DNA of 64,000 nt. It comes from Dipteris shenzhenensis. Taxonomy: Eukaryota > Polypodiophyta > Polypodiopsida > Gleicheniales. Below, piece after piece: positions 54,067-63,779 of the stretch. The stretch lies in the NCBI GenBank assembly GCA_047967505.1, contig CM106541.1. The stretch is one strand, 5' to 3'. The notes under the pieces are model-generated. The model saw only the letters and a list, made by a program, of their open reading frames with translations. It was not told the DNA's origin and searched no databases. Every line of letters starts with the position of its first letter. The first letter of the stretch is position 1. The position numbers and the translations under genes were made by a program.

Positions 54067-57000
54067 CTAACTAAGGAAGACTTGGTTTCCCAAATCTTCG
54101 TTTTTGTCGGGGATGGCTCGCGTGTTGATGTAGTAGCGCTTCAGTCGGCTCCCGTTTATTGTTGTGTTGAATTGGACTCCATCGAGTGTTTCAAGTAGCA
54201 CAGCGCCAATGGGATTCATCTTTCGTACCCGGTAGGGTCCTTGACCCAGATACTTCAATTTGCCCTTGTGTACTTTGGCATTGTATAACAGGACTAAGTC
54301 GCCTTCCTTGATGTCTTTAGCTTTCAGATTCCTGTCAAACCATGCCTTTCTTCGACGTTTTTCTGTTGTCATGGCATGATAAGCGACTAGTCTTGTCTCT
54401 GTATGCTTTTCCAACTGACAGAGCCTTTCTTTCAAGGACTCATGATCACCCAGGCGTTCTTGTATTGCGATGCGCAGACTTGGTATTATAAATTCAAGTG
54501 GGACCACGGCTTCAAGGCCGTACACCAATTGAAAAGGTGTGTTCCCTGTACTGACCTTGAATGTGGTTCTGTATGCCCATAAGGCTGCATGCAGTTTCTC
54601 TGCCCAATCAGAACGCTGCGGTTCTACTACCTTGGTGAGGATATGGCATATGATTTTGTTTGTGGATTCTGCTAATCCATTCCCTTGGGGGTAGTAGGGT
54701 GTGCTTTTTCTATGAATGACCATGAAGCCAGACAAGAGTTCTTGGATTACCTCATTGACAAAATGTGTGCCTCTATCCGACACAATTTCAAGGGGGCATC
54801 CGAATCGGGTGATCACATGTTCGTACAAGAATCTTGCTGTGCTTTTGGCATCTGCCTTTCTGACTGCCTTAGCTTCAGCCCATTTTGTAAAGTAATCAGT
54901 GGCCACAATGATGTAGCGTGCCTGTGTTCCTTTTGCTGCGGGATGTATGGGACCCACATAATCAATCCCCCATTTTTCAAATGGCTGTTGTGCAACAACT
55001 GTTGTTAGGGGATTGAAGTCTTTGTGTTGTGGTTTAATAGTTCGTTGGCATACATCACAGCCTTTTACAAATTCATAGGCATCTGCCCACAGTGTTGGCC
55101 ACCAGTAGCCTGCGAGGAGAACTTTTCTTGCTGTGGCTTCCCCTTGGAAGTGTCCTCCTGCAATGCCTTCATGGACTTCACACAGGATTGGCAGGATCTC
55201 ATGAGGCATTACACATCTTCTTAATATCTGGTCCTTGCCCATCTTGTATAGTTGTCCTGCAATGAGTTGATATGGTGCAGCCTTTAGAATCAATTTTCTG
55301 GCATCTACTGCTTTCATGTCAGGGGGTGGTCTTCCTGCCATCAAGTACCCAATGATATCTCCACACCATTCTGGAACAGCATCTATTTGAAATAGTGTGG
55401 CATCTGGTAAGTCATCTTCTACTCCAGTGGCTTCTTCTCCTGTCTTTACTCGAGACATGTGATCGGCAATGTAGTGTTGGGCACCTTTGCGGACCACAAT
55501 TTTGAAGTTGAATTCTTGTAGCAAGAGGAGCCATCTGGTTATTCTTCCTGTGGTACACGGACGGTTCACAAGATAAAGCAATGCTTGATGGTCGGTGTAG
55601 AAGACAAAATCATTTGCAAGGAGATAGTGCCGAAATTTCTTTACACTGTACACCATTGCTAGGGCTTCTCTTTCTGTGGTTGTATAGTTGATCTCTGCAT
55701 CATTGAGTTGTCGACTGGCGAAGTAGACGGGGTAGTCTTTCTTATGTTCACCAGGTTGACAAAGCACACTCCCAATTGCATACTTGGATCCATCAGTATG
55801 AACATGAAAATCAATATCCCAATTGGGAGATAGAAGGATGGGTGCTGTGATTAGGCGCCACTTTAAAAGCTCAAAGGCTCGGTCGCACTCTTCGGTCCAT
55901 AAGAACTCCACTAATAATTTATAAAGAGGTCTAGCTATCATGGCATACCGCAATATAAATCTTCTATAATAGCCGGCATGTCCCATAAAGACCTGTACAC
56001 CTTTGGAATTTGTAGGAGGAGGCAATTCCATGATGATTTTGATTTTGTCCATGTCAGTTGCAATCCCATGTTGAGAGACGATGTGTCCTAAAACAACTCC
56101 GTGGGTGACCATGAACTGGCATTTTGTTGGATTTAGGGAGATGCCATACTCCCTGCATTTGTTTAGTACTTCTTCCAGACATTTGAAGTGGTCCTGTTTG
56201 GTTGAATGGATGCACAAATCATCCAAGAACACCTGTAAAAACTTATTCAAGAATGACTTGAAAGCTATGAACATGACTCGCTGGAATGTGGCCGGGGCAT
56301 TACAAAGGCTGAATGGCATGACTCTATATGCAAAAATACCCCATTCTGTAGCAAATGCTGTTTTTGATTGGTCTTGAGGAGCAATTTGTACCTGGTTATA
56401 GCCACTGAAGCCATCCAAAAAGCTATAGATTTCGGATCCTGCCACCTTTTCCAACACTGTTTCTGTTAAGGGAAGGGGGTAGTGATCCCTAATTGTGGCG
56501 GCATTCACATTTTTCAAGTTTACGCATATTCTGAGCTTCTTGTTGCGTTTAGGCACAATGACAATGGGTGAAACCCAATCAGTGTGCTCTATCTCGTAGA
56601 TGAATCCGGCATCTAGGAGTTTTTCCAGCTCATCATAAACCATGGTGCCATATTTAGGATTTGTGCGATAAGGTCCACATACCTTAGGGCGAGCACCTTC
56701 CCTTATAGGGATCGTGTGAACTGCCACTTCTGGTGAAATTCCTTTCATCTCTTTGTATGACCATGCTAGGCAGTCACGGTATTCCATTAGGAGGTCTTTG
56801 AGTTTGATTTCATCTTCTTGACGGAGCTGTTTCCCAATGAAAACCAACTTTTCTTCCTCCCCGTCAAGGGCGAGGTTTATTGTGCGTGTTTTTGCCGGTC
56901 CCTCATAGATTGGAGTTTCTCCAATGCTATCGGTTTCTTGAACTTCAGATTCCCTGATTGGTCTTGGCATTGCTATTGGTGCACTTCCACTTGTATAATT

Positions 57001-60000
57001 CTTAAAGTATTCCGGCACTTCTCGAAGATCGGCCTCTGATGGGGTTGAACTAGCCTGAGATGTGTCATGAGTACTGGGTGGCATAGTTGCATTTAGTAAT
57101 TTGTTAGGCTCTTCTTTCCTTTCATTTTCTGAAGTCTCTGGATCAAGCTTCATCCGCACATGTGGCTTATATTTCCGAAACTTCTTACGTTGGGAACTGT
57201 GGGGTAACTTTTCCACTGGCAAGGTGTTTCCAAGTAAGGGTTCATGTGCTGCACATACTCCTTCCAGTCCTTCAGGGGACCATTCAAGAGGTGGTGGTTT
57301 TGACTTTGAGGGGACTGCCTTTGCAAGATACAATTCCACAATCCGTGTTTGGACTCGTTCGAATTCATTGAAGTGCTCGGCCTTGGCTCTTCTGCGATTT
57401 CCTCCTGCAGCTTTCTTGCGGGATCGTCTGCTATTATGCAACTGTGGAGGTTCAACTTTTGGGAGCTCAACTGCCATTAGGGCATGGAGAATGGCTAGGT
57501 CATTATCAAAGATTTGATCTTCAATTTCAGCATTCGCAGCCTCTGTTTCAAGGTCCCAAGGAAAATCTGAATCATCATTGGTATGGGTACCTTCTTCAGG
57601 TTCATTATCCCATTCGAGGTCAGCCATAAAGAAAGGCATCTCTAGATCGATTGGTTCTTCATGTGTCGGTGGAGGATCGACCTGTAGTGTGTTAACATCT
57701 ATCTGTGAGAAGATGGGGTCTAATGAATGGCAGTTGTCGATGGTTGCCAATGTTTGTATCCAATTATTGACATTGCTTTGTGAGTCACCTGCTATGGCAT
57801 GCTGTTGCAAGGGATCTGATTTGCTCGAGATTGTCGTGGAAGATGTGTCATCCAATGCTCTAGGAACAATGGGTTTAATAGCTCCTGTCCCCACATTCAC
57901 CCTGACTGCAGTGTCTCGATTCTGGATTGTCAATCTATCCGTTCCCCAGTCATGGAGGACTGATGCTTCCCGTAACCAAGGACGTCCCAATAAGATTTGA
58001 TAGGATTTTTTGGGGAGATCCAAGATTGTGAATTGAAGGGAAAAGCGGACTCCTGCGATCTTTGTGGACACACCATTCACTATTCCCAAGGGTTTAGCCC
58101 GTGAATCATCGGCAAGGCGTATGTTGAAATTAGCCTTTTGCATTGGTGGGAGACCCCATTCTTCGTAAAGCTCCTTTGATAGGACATTGACACCTGCGCC
58201 ACCATCCACTATGGCTTGGATTTCATTATATGCCTTGTGGATCAAAGGCACAGTGATGTTGCGTATGTCATCTTTCTCACCCATCCGCACAGGGATATCA
58301 TCAATGTCATTCATAGGTGGAGAGGGATTTGCGAGTTCAATCCATCCTTTGAAACTCTCCCAGAGATTGGGACAATTTCGTAAGAGGATTCCGATGGGAA
58401 TGGACACAGGGCAACTCAGGATGCTAGAGAGTGCAGCTCCTTCAAGTTGACGGGGTGGTACATTCTGTTGTGGAGTCTGTTGTTGGAACAAAGGCTCGAG
58501 TACAGTATCAATACTTTTTGGGGCCAAGTCATGGAGTGGGTCTTGAGCTTGTTCATTTTGGACCCATTGCTGAAGTGCCTGAAAACGAGCCTTCTCCACC
58601 TCTGCATTCGGGAATGGAGCTTCTTTTATTCGAGGCTCGGGAGTTGATGTAGATGAACTCGGCTGCTCATTGCTTGGCGGAGGTGGAGGAACTTGTGCTT
58701 TCTTTCTCAGAAGTCGCTTCGGTTGGATCGGAATGATAGGGTCCTTCGTAGCCGCTTTCTGTTGGCGTGTAATTACATTGATAGGTTGTGACCTTAGACT
58801 TGCCGGTCCCAGACTTTGATGGTCCACCCCAATGATGCCGATGGGGACGTCGGGCTTAACCTCTGTTTGTTCTGGGACCTTATTTTTCATGGGACAATCC
58901 ATACAGGCATGTCCTATGCCACAATCTCTGCAGAGTGGTTGGAAAGTGGCTGGGCTACCGCGATGAGGGCATTCTGCGATTCTATGATTTTCTCCACAAC
59001 CGTAACACTTGATTGGTGCGCGAAATGTGTTGGGTCGCACTTGATTTGCATAGACTGGTATTAAACCCTCTGCACCTTCGACGTAGTACACTGGGTACTC
59101 TGCTTCATACTCAAATAGCGAGTCGACTTCCTCGGCTTGTAATTGATGTATTGGAACTGCCTGAGGAGCTGGATTTGCTACTCTTGGATACGGTCGTGGA
59201 TTCGGATTCCTGAGTAGTTGTGGGACTTGTGTCCGAACGGGAACAGGATTTAGTCTCGGAGCTGGGGGCGCTTGTGCAAGTGCCGGTTGCCTGTATACTG
59301 GCATGGGTGCCGCTTGGTATTGTGGTGGTCGAGGCGGATTGTTGCGCATGTTGAAGATGCAACTGGTCTCATCATGGCCGCCGACGACACAGATATGGCA
59401 CCACAACCATGGCGGTGGATTTGCTTGTGCAGTGAGCCTTGCTCTTAGGACTGGGCATTCATTTGCTGTATGATTTGCCAAGCAGTGTGGGCACCAGACA
59501 TTTTCTCGCCGTGGATATGTTTGAGTTGGCGGCGGAGACAAGTGAAGTTTTTGATCCATGGCCTGCATCATATCTTCTTTCAGCTTCAAGGTCAAGGCCT
59601 CGAGGCGATCTTCATTGGATGGTTCGGCAATGTCCTTTGATTTACCTTTTTTCGAGCGCTTATCTCGTGTATTGGATCTGGCATCATCACTGCTAGTGTC
59701 TGAATCTGTCATGCCATCTTCGATGTCAATGGCTGCCGCATGAGCAGCACTGAATGTTTCATAGCTACTTATCTTTTTCATCTCCTTGCGGATTTTCTTT
59801 CGTAGACCTGCTATGAACCATGCCGTGAGGTACTTTGCATCTGGGCGTGGGTCACATTTGGCGATCAATCTCTTCATCTTTCCCAGGTATGTGCGTACAT
59901 CTTCCCTCCGGCCTTGTTCGATCTTGCTGAGTTGGAGAGCGGGGTCATCTTGTAGCCTCTCCGTTTGAAAGCGACGTTTGAACTCGGTTTGAAGTAGGTC

Positions 60001-60441
60001 CCATGTAGCACGTTCTTCCACAAGAAGGTCGAGGTACCATTCTGATGCCTCATCAGTTAAGGCCATTGGAAACCAAGCCACCTTAGTTTCATGGGATTGA
60101 TCACCACCTGCTCGACATGCAGCATCAAAATGTTGGAGGAAGCGAGCAGGGTCTCCCCTACCATTATATTTGGGAAGTTCCAGTTTTCCCAAGGGGCGTC
60201 GGCCGTGATTGTTGTGATTTCGTCGATTGAAGAAGTTGTCAGCCTCGGCATCGAGCTCAATGTCCCCATCATGCTCAGGACGACGTCCAGCCATGGTGGG
60301 GCGTGGAGGAGTTAAAGGAAGTTGTTGAATCTCAGGGGGGAATTCGGGGTAGAGGATTGGCGGGGGCGGTTGTTGCAGTGGAGTTAGTTGCGGATTGGGC
60401 GAGCGTTGGAGTCGAAGTCGTTGGCCGGAACGTAACTGCAT
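54067..60441 (-). CDS. gypsy-D Gag-Pol polyprotein, 2124 residues
   Basis: Gag and Pol are in one frame with no stop. Gag core is about residues 82-260 (KLELPKYNGRGDPARFLQHF; EWYLDLL). Four zinc knuckles lie near 314, 347, 479 and 505. Protease VDGGAGVNV is near 746. Reverse transcriptase runs from about 1287 (DWVSPIVIVPK) with FLDGFSGYNQ and catalytic FLDDLC near 1405. RNase H starts with HTDGSKYAIG near 1550. The integrase zinc module is HEGIAGGHF...CDVCQ near 1755-1790; its catalytic acids are Asp in WGIDYVGPI, Asp in VSDRGTHF and Glu in GLAESTNK. The C-terminus GQGPYRVRKM has no chromodomain. All catalytic residues are intact, so the protein should be functional. Confidence 0.95.
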   Translation of the reverse strand: MQLRSGQRLRLQRSPNPQLTPLQQPPPPILYPEFPPEIQQLPLTPPRPTMAGRRPEHDGDIELDAEADNFFNRRNHNNHGRRPLGKLELPKYNGRGDPARFLQHFDAACRAGGDQSHETKVAWFPMALTDEASEWYLDLLVEERATWDLLQTEFKRRFQTERLQDDPALQLSKIEQGRREDVRTYLGKMKRLIAKCDPRPDAKYLTAWFIAGLRKKIRKEMKKISSYETFSAAHAAAIDIEDGMTDSDTSSDDARSNTRDKRSKKGKSKDIAEPSNEDRLEALTLKLKEDMMQAMDQKLHLSPPPTQTYPRRENVWCPHCLANHTANECPVLRARLTAQANPPPWLWCHICVVGGHDETSCIFNMRNNPPRPPQYQAAPMPVYRQPALAQAPPAPRLNPVPVRTQVPQLLRNPNPRPYPRVANPAPQAVPIHQLQAEEVDSLFEYEAEYPVYYVEGAEGLIPVYANQVRPNTFRAPIKCYGCGENHRIAECPHRGSPATFQPLCRDCGIGHACMDCPMKNKVPEQTEVKPDVPIGIIGVDHQSLGPASLRSQPINVITRQQKAATKDPIIPIQPKRLLRKKAQVPPPPPSNEQPSSSTSTPEPRIKEAPFPNAEVEKARFQALQQWVQNEQAQDPLHDLAPKSIDTVLEPLFQQQTPQQNVPPRQLEGAALSSILSCPVSIPIGILLRNCPNLWESFKGWIELANPSPPMNDIDDIPVRMGEKDDIRNITVPLIHKAYNEIQAIVDGGAGVNVLSKELYEEWGLPPMQKANFNIRLADDSRAKPLGIVNGVSTKIAGVRFSLQFTILDLPKKSYQILLGRPWLREASVLHDWGTDRLTIQNRDTAVRVNVGTGAIKPIVPRALDDTSSTTISSKSDPLQQHAIAGDSQSNVNNWIQTLATIDNCHSLDPIFSQIDVNTLQVDPPPTHEEPIDLEMPFFMADLEWDNEPEEGTHTNDDSDFPWDLETEAANAEIEDQIFDNDLAILHALMAVELPKVEPPQLHNSRRSRKKAAGGNRRRAKAEHFNEFERVQTRIVELYLAKAVPSKSKPPPLEWSPEGLEGVCAAHEPLLGNTLPVEKLPHSSQRKKFRKYKPHVRMKLDPETSENERKEEPNKLLNATMPPSTHDTSQASSTPSEADLREVPEYFKNYTSGSAPIAMPRPIRESEVQETDSIGETPIYEGPAKTRTINLALDGEEEKLVFIGKQLRQEDEIKLKDLLMEYRDCLAWSYKEMKGISPEVAVHTIPIREGARPKVCGPYRTNPKYGTMVYDELEKLLDAGFIYEIEHTDWVSPIVIVPKRNKKLRICVNLKNVNAATIRDHYPLPLTETVLEKVAGSEIYSFLDGFSGYNQVQIAPQDQSKTAFATEWGIFAYRVMPFSLCNAPATFQRVMFIAFKSFLNKFLQVFLDDLCIHSTKQDHFKCLEEVLNKCREYGISLNPTKCQFMVTHGVVLGHIVSQHGIATDMDKIKIIMELPPPTNSKGVQVFMGHAGYYRRFILRYAMIARPLYKLLVEFLWTEECDRAFELLKWRLITAPILLSPNWDIDFHVHTDGSKYAIGSVLCQPGEHKKDYPVYFASRQLNDAEINYTTTEREALAMVYSVKKFRHYLLANDFVFYTDHQALLYLVNRPCTTGRITRWLLLLQEFNFKIVVRKGAQHYIADHMSRVKTGEEATGVEDDLPDATLFQIDAVPEWCGDIIGYLMAGRPPPDMKAVDARKLILKAAPYQLIAGQLYKMGKDQILRRCVMPHEILPILCEVHEGIAGGHFQGEATARKVLLAGYWWPTLWADAYEFVKGCDVCQRTIKPQHKDFNPLTTVVAQQPFEKWGIDYVGPIHPAAKGTQARYIIVATDYFTKWAEAKAVRKADAKSTARFLYEHVITRFGCPLEIVSDRGTHFVNEVIQELLSGFMVIHRKSTPYYPQGNGLAESTNKIICHILTKVVEPQRSDWAEKLHAALWAYRTTFKVSTGNTPFQLVYGLEAVVPLEFIIPSLRIAIQERLGDHESLKERLCQLEKHTETRLVAYHAMTTEKRRRKAWFDRNLKAKDIKEGDLVLLYNAKVHKGKLKYLGQGPYRVRKMNPIGAVLLETLDGVQFNTTINGSRLKRYYINTRAIPDKNEDLGNQVFLS

Positions 60442-60889
60442 GCAGATGGTGCGTGATTTGCCAGGGATATCGCTACCCCAAGGGCGGGCGTGGAGGTGGT
60501 GTCGTTAGGAGAGTTAGAGTGATGTTAATATGTGTAGGGACCGTCGTGTTAATAATGTGCCTAGGATTGTCCTACGTGTGTAGGGAAATGTGCCGGTGCA
60601 GACGGATCGTTAATCGGAGGTCGCGGCGTGAAAATACGAGTGAATAAATGCAAAATGAGGCCCACACGGGGGCGTGAACGAACGTGTGCTAGGGATGCCG
60701 AAATGGTGTGCAATGGGTTGGAAAAATACCCCGTAACTTGGTGTTTCCGTGTGTGAAATCTGGGTTCAAACGGGGTTCAATTTGGGTCCCAAACGGATGA
60801 GTTTCGAGGGGTTAAAGGAGGGGTAAATTTGGCGTTTGGGGGGTCCTAATGGTGGTGTGAATGGACTTTAAGTCCAACCGAGGGGTTGA

Positions 60890-61300
60890 AACCAAGTGAC
60901 TCTAGTTAGAGTAACTAACCTAGATCCTCCCAGTTACTGTAACTGGGAGGTTAAACTAACTGCAGTTAGATACTAACCGAAGAGTTAGTCTAACCTAACC
61001 GAGGGCTAACTAAACTAACCGAACCGCAGTTCCGACTAACCAAACCTACGTAACTAATCTAACTGAGGGCTAACTAAACTAACCTAACCGCAAATACTAC
61101 GAACCTAACCTACGTAGCTAATCTAGCTGAGGTTAACTATCTAACCTAGGGTTAACTAACTGTAGTTAGTACTAACCTAACTGTAGTTAGATACTAACTG
61201 TAGTTAGATACTAACTGTAGTTAGTACTAACCTAACTGTGGTTAAACTAACCCTAGAGTTAATGTTAGGTTAGGGTTAGTTTGGTTAGGTTTAGTTAAAT
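60890..61300. repeat. TAACTGTAGTTAG-type degenerate array
   Basis: Many short units built on CTAACCTAACTG and TAGTTAG, partly self-complementary, so the RNA could form local hairpins. The right end merges into GGTTAGGGTTAGT-like sequence. Confidence 0.85.
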
Positions 61301-61315
61301 TTTTTTTTTTTTTTT

Positions 61316-61935
61316 GTGGGGGGTACTGGGGGCTATCGACGGCGGCGGCCGGGGGGGGGCGTTTGCGCGGGGGGTGAGGGGGGTTGCGTGGGGGGGCGGG
61401 GGGCGCGGGGCGGGTAGGGTAGGGGGGAGGGGCGGGGAAGGGCGGGGGGCGCGGGGCGGCGGCCACAGCGCCGCCGCGGGGCGGGGAATGGCGAGCGGCG
61501 GGGCGGGGCGGGGTCGCCGCCGCGGGGCGGCGGCCGAGGTAGAGGGGGCGCGGGGCGGGGTGGGTGCGGGGAGGGGCGGGGGAGGGCGGGGGGGCGCGGG
61601 GCGGGGTTAGGGTAGCGGGGAGGGGCGGGGGAGGGCGGGGGGCGTGGGGCGGCGGCCACAGCGCCGCCGTGGGGCGGGGAATGGCGAGCGGCGGGGCGGG
61701 CGCGGGGTCGACGGCGGCGGCGGCGCGGGGCGGGGTTAGGGTAGCGGGAAGGGGCGGGGGAGGGCGGGGGGCGCGGGGCGGCGGCCACAGCGCCGCCGCG
61801 GGGCGGGGAATGGCGAGCGGCGGGGCGGGGCGGCGGCCACAGCGCCGCCGCGGGGCGGGGAGGCGCGAGCGGCGGGGCGGGCGCGCGGGGTAGACGGCGG
61901 CGGCGGCGCTGCGGAGCGCCGCCGCGGGAGGGGGT
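61316..61935. repeat. CpG-rich GC array in gypsy-D leader
   Basis: Units of roughly 50-130 bp recur, with GGCGGCCACAGCGCCGCCG repeated four times (near 61460, 61650, 61780 and 61826), usually followed by GGGAATGGCGAGCGGCGGGG. Composition is far above the neighbouring elements in GC and CpG. Its survival fits a very recent insertion. Confidence 0.9.
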
Positions 61936-63105
61936 GGGGTGGGGTGGGGTGGGGTGGGGTGGGGGGTTTGAGCAGGGTAAGGGGGGCGAGGGGGGGGTAA
62001 GGAGGAGAGAGGGGGATGGGGGAACGAGCGGGGGAGGGGGGTGAGGGGGTAAGGGGGAACGAGAGGGGGAGGGGGGTGAGGGGGGTAAGGGGGAACGAGA
62101 GGGGGTAAGGGGGAACGAGAGGGGGAGGGGGGTGAGGGGGATGGGGGAACGAGGGGGGTAAGGGGGAGAGAGAGAGAATGGGTGGGGGCGGGAATGAGGG
62201 GGAGAGTGAGAGAGAGAGGGGGTGGGAGAGAGAAAGGTGAGAGAGGGGGATGGGGGAGGGGGAAAGGGGTGGTAGTGGAGGGGGAGTGGGAGAGGGGGAG
62301 GGGGGAGGTGGTGGGGGAGAGGGGGAGGAGGTGGTGGTGGGGGAGAGGGGAAGTGGTAGTGGAGGGGGAGTGGGAGAGGGGGAGAGGGGAGGTGGTGGAG
62401 AGGGGGAGGTGGTGGGGGAGAGGGGGAGGGGGAGATGGTGGGGGAGAGGGGGAGGCGGAGAGGGGGAGGGGGGAGGTGGTGGGGGAGAGAGGGAGGAGGT
62501 GGTGGTGGGGGAGAGGGGAAGTGGTAGTGGAGGGGGAGTGGGAGAGGGGGAGAGGGGAGGTGGTGGAGAGGGGGAGGTGGTGGGGGAGAGGGGGAGAGGG
62601 GAGGTGGTGGAGAGGGGGAGGTGGTGGGGGAGAGGGGGAGGGGGAGATGGTGGGGGAGAGGGGGAGGCGGAGAGGGGGAGGGGGAAGATGAAGGGGGAGG
62701 GGGAGAGGGGAGGTGGTGGAAGGTGGTGGTGGAGGGGGAGGGGGAGATGGTGGGGGAGAGGGGGAGGCGGAGAGGGGGAGGGGGGAGGTGGTGGGGGAGA
62801 GGGGGAGGAGGTGGTGGTGGGGGAGAGGGGAAGTGGTAGTGGAGGGGGAGTGGGAGAGGGGGAGAGGGGAGGTGGTGGAGAGGGGGAGGTGGTGGGGGAG
62901 AGGGGGAGAGGGGAGGTGGTGGAGAGGGGGAGGTGGTGGGGGAGAGGGGGAGGGGGAGATGGTGGGGGAGAGGGGGAGGCGGAGAGGGGGAGGGGGAAGA
63001 TGAAGGGGGAGGGGGAGAGGGGAGGTGGTGGAAGGTGGTGGTGGAGGGGGAGGGGGAGGTGGAGGTGGTGGTGGAGGGGGAGGTGGTGGTGGAGGGGGAG
63101 GGGTA
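61930..63105. repeat. Purine-strand GGGGGAG array with higher-order repeats
   Basis: The plus strand is almost pure G and A with some T and C. Blocks repeat hierarchically: the 60 bases from 62341 and from 62821 are identical (480-bp offset), and about 230 bp from 62521 recur at 62833 (312-bp offset). The element RNA strand is C/U-rich; the opposite strand has strong G-quadruplex potential. Confidence 0.9.
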
Positions 63106-63404
63106 AAAGAGCGACAAAAAACTGAAAGACGGAAATTGAAAAGCAAGGCGAAGTGGTTACCTGACGCTTTCCAAGTCTTTCTTGATGGAACGGGATTGTC
63201 GCGGAACAATGGACGGTGGGTGGAAGGCTAGGTCATTGCTGCGAGAAGGGCTCGATGTCACTTACATGGCGAGGATAGGAGTAAGGGGGCGGTCGATGGA
63301 GAGGGAGGAGTGTCTTGCGTGGGGCTCGGAAGGTGGAAGAGAATGGAGGCAAAAAGTGAAAGATGAAGAATGAGGGGGGTGGAGTAGGTTTTTATAGGTT
63401 TGGA

Positions 63405-63455
63405 TTTTAGGTTTAGGGTTTAGGTTTAGGGTTTAACCCTAAACTCTTCCCGAGC
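63405..63455. repeat. Short telomere-like TTTAGGG/TTTAGG tract
   Basis: Four or so TTTAGGG or TTTAGG words in a row are followed by an inverted AACCCTAAAC. It is too short and too degenerate to be a telomere, and lies inside the gypsy-D leader. Confidence 0.7.
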
Positions 63456-63759
63456 CATAACTCTTTATGGAGAGCTCGGTTTGCCTTTCTGTAAAAAGGT
63501 AAAATGATCGTAATTGAAAGCTCTACGCAACCGTGTCCACTACCTAGCCTAATTGTACATCATGTGGCTTTTATTTAAGAAATTAAGAAAATTTCTTAAG
63601 GCAGTAACCCAAAGTGGATGTTTGGGGTTGATATGTTTGGCTAGATTTGGATAAATTTTTACTCTCCTTGCCCTTGAGTGGTATGTGCATGAAAGTTTGA
63701 AGTAGTGACTTGTTTTACACCTACCTACGCATGTTTACTCGCTACTTGAGACGCTAGTC

Positions 63760-63777
63760 TCCCCGGCAACGGCGCCA
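63760..63777 (-). promoter_or_regulatory. gypsy-D primer-binding site (tRNA-Asp)
   Basis: The plus strand reads TCCCCGGCAACGGCGCCA, the 3' end of plant tRNA-Asp, two bases from the LTR end. All 18 bases match the tRNA sequence as I know it. Athila-type elements use this primer. Confidence 0.92.
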
Positions 63778-63779
63778 AA

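Larger units (their letters stand above)
60442..63759 (-). other. gypsy-D leader region between primer site and gag
   Basis: About 3.3 kb of mostly low-complexity sequence. It contains a TAACTNNAGTTAG array, a CpG-rich GGCGGGG array, a purine GGGGGAG array and a short telomere-like stretch, each listed separately. A transcribed leader this long suggests packaging, translation or gag-expression control, none of which can be demonstrated from sequence alone. Confidence 0.7.

Noticed and set aside
62182-63125. Plus-strand Gly/Glu/Arg-rich frames of up to 291 residues
   Set aside because: Translations of the same GGGGGAG repeat on the antisense strand; no start context or domain.
61242-63209. 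A 655-residue proline-rich frame resembling an extensin or formin
   Set aside because: It is open because the array lacks stops. The complementary strand and other frames are open as well, and no folded domain occurs. Kept only as a low-interest question about a leader ORF.
63405-63455. Interstitial telomere
   Set aside because: Only about four telomere-like words, mixed TTTAGGG and TTTAGG, inside a retrotransposon leader.
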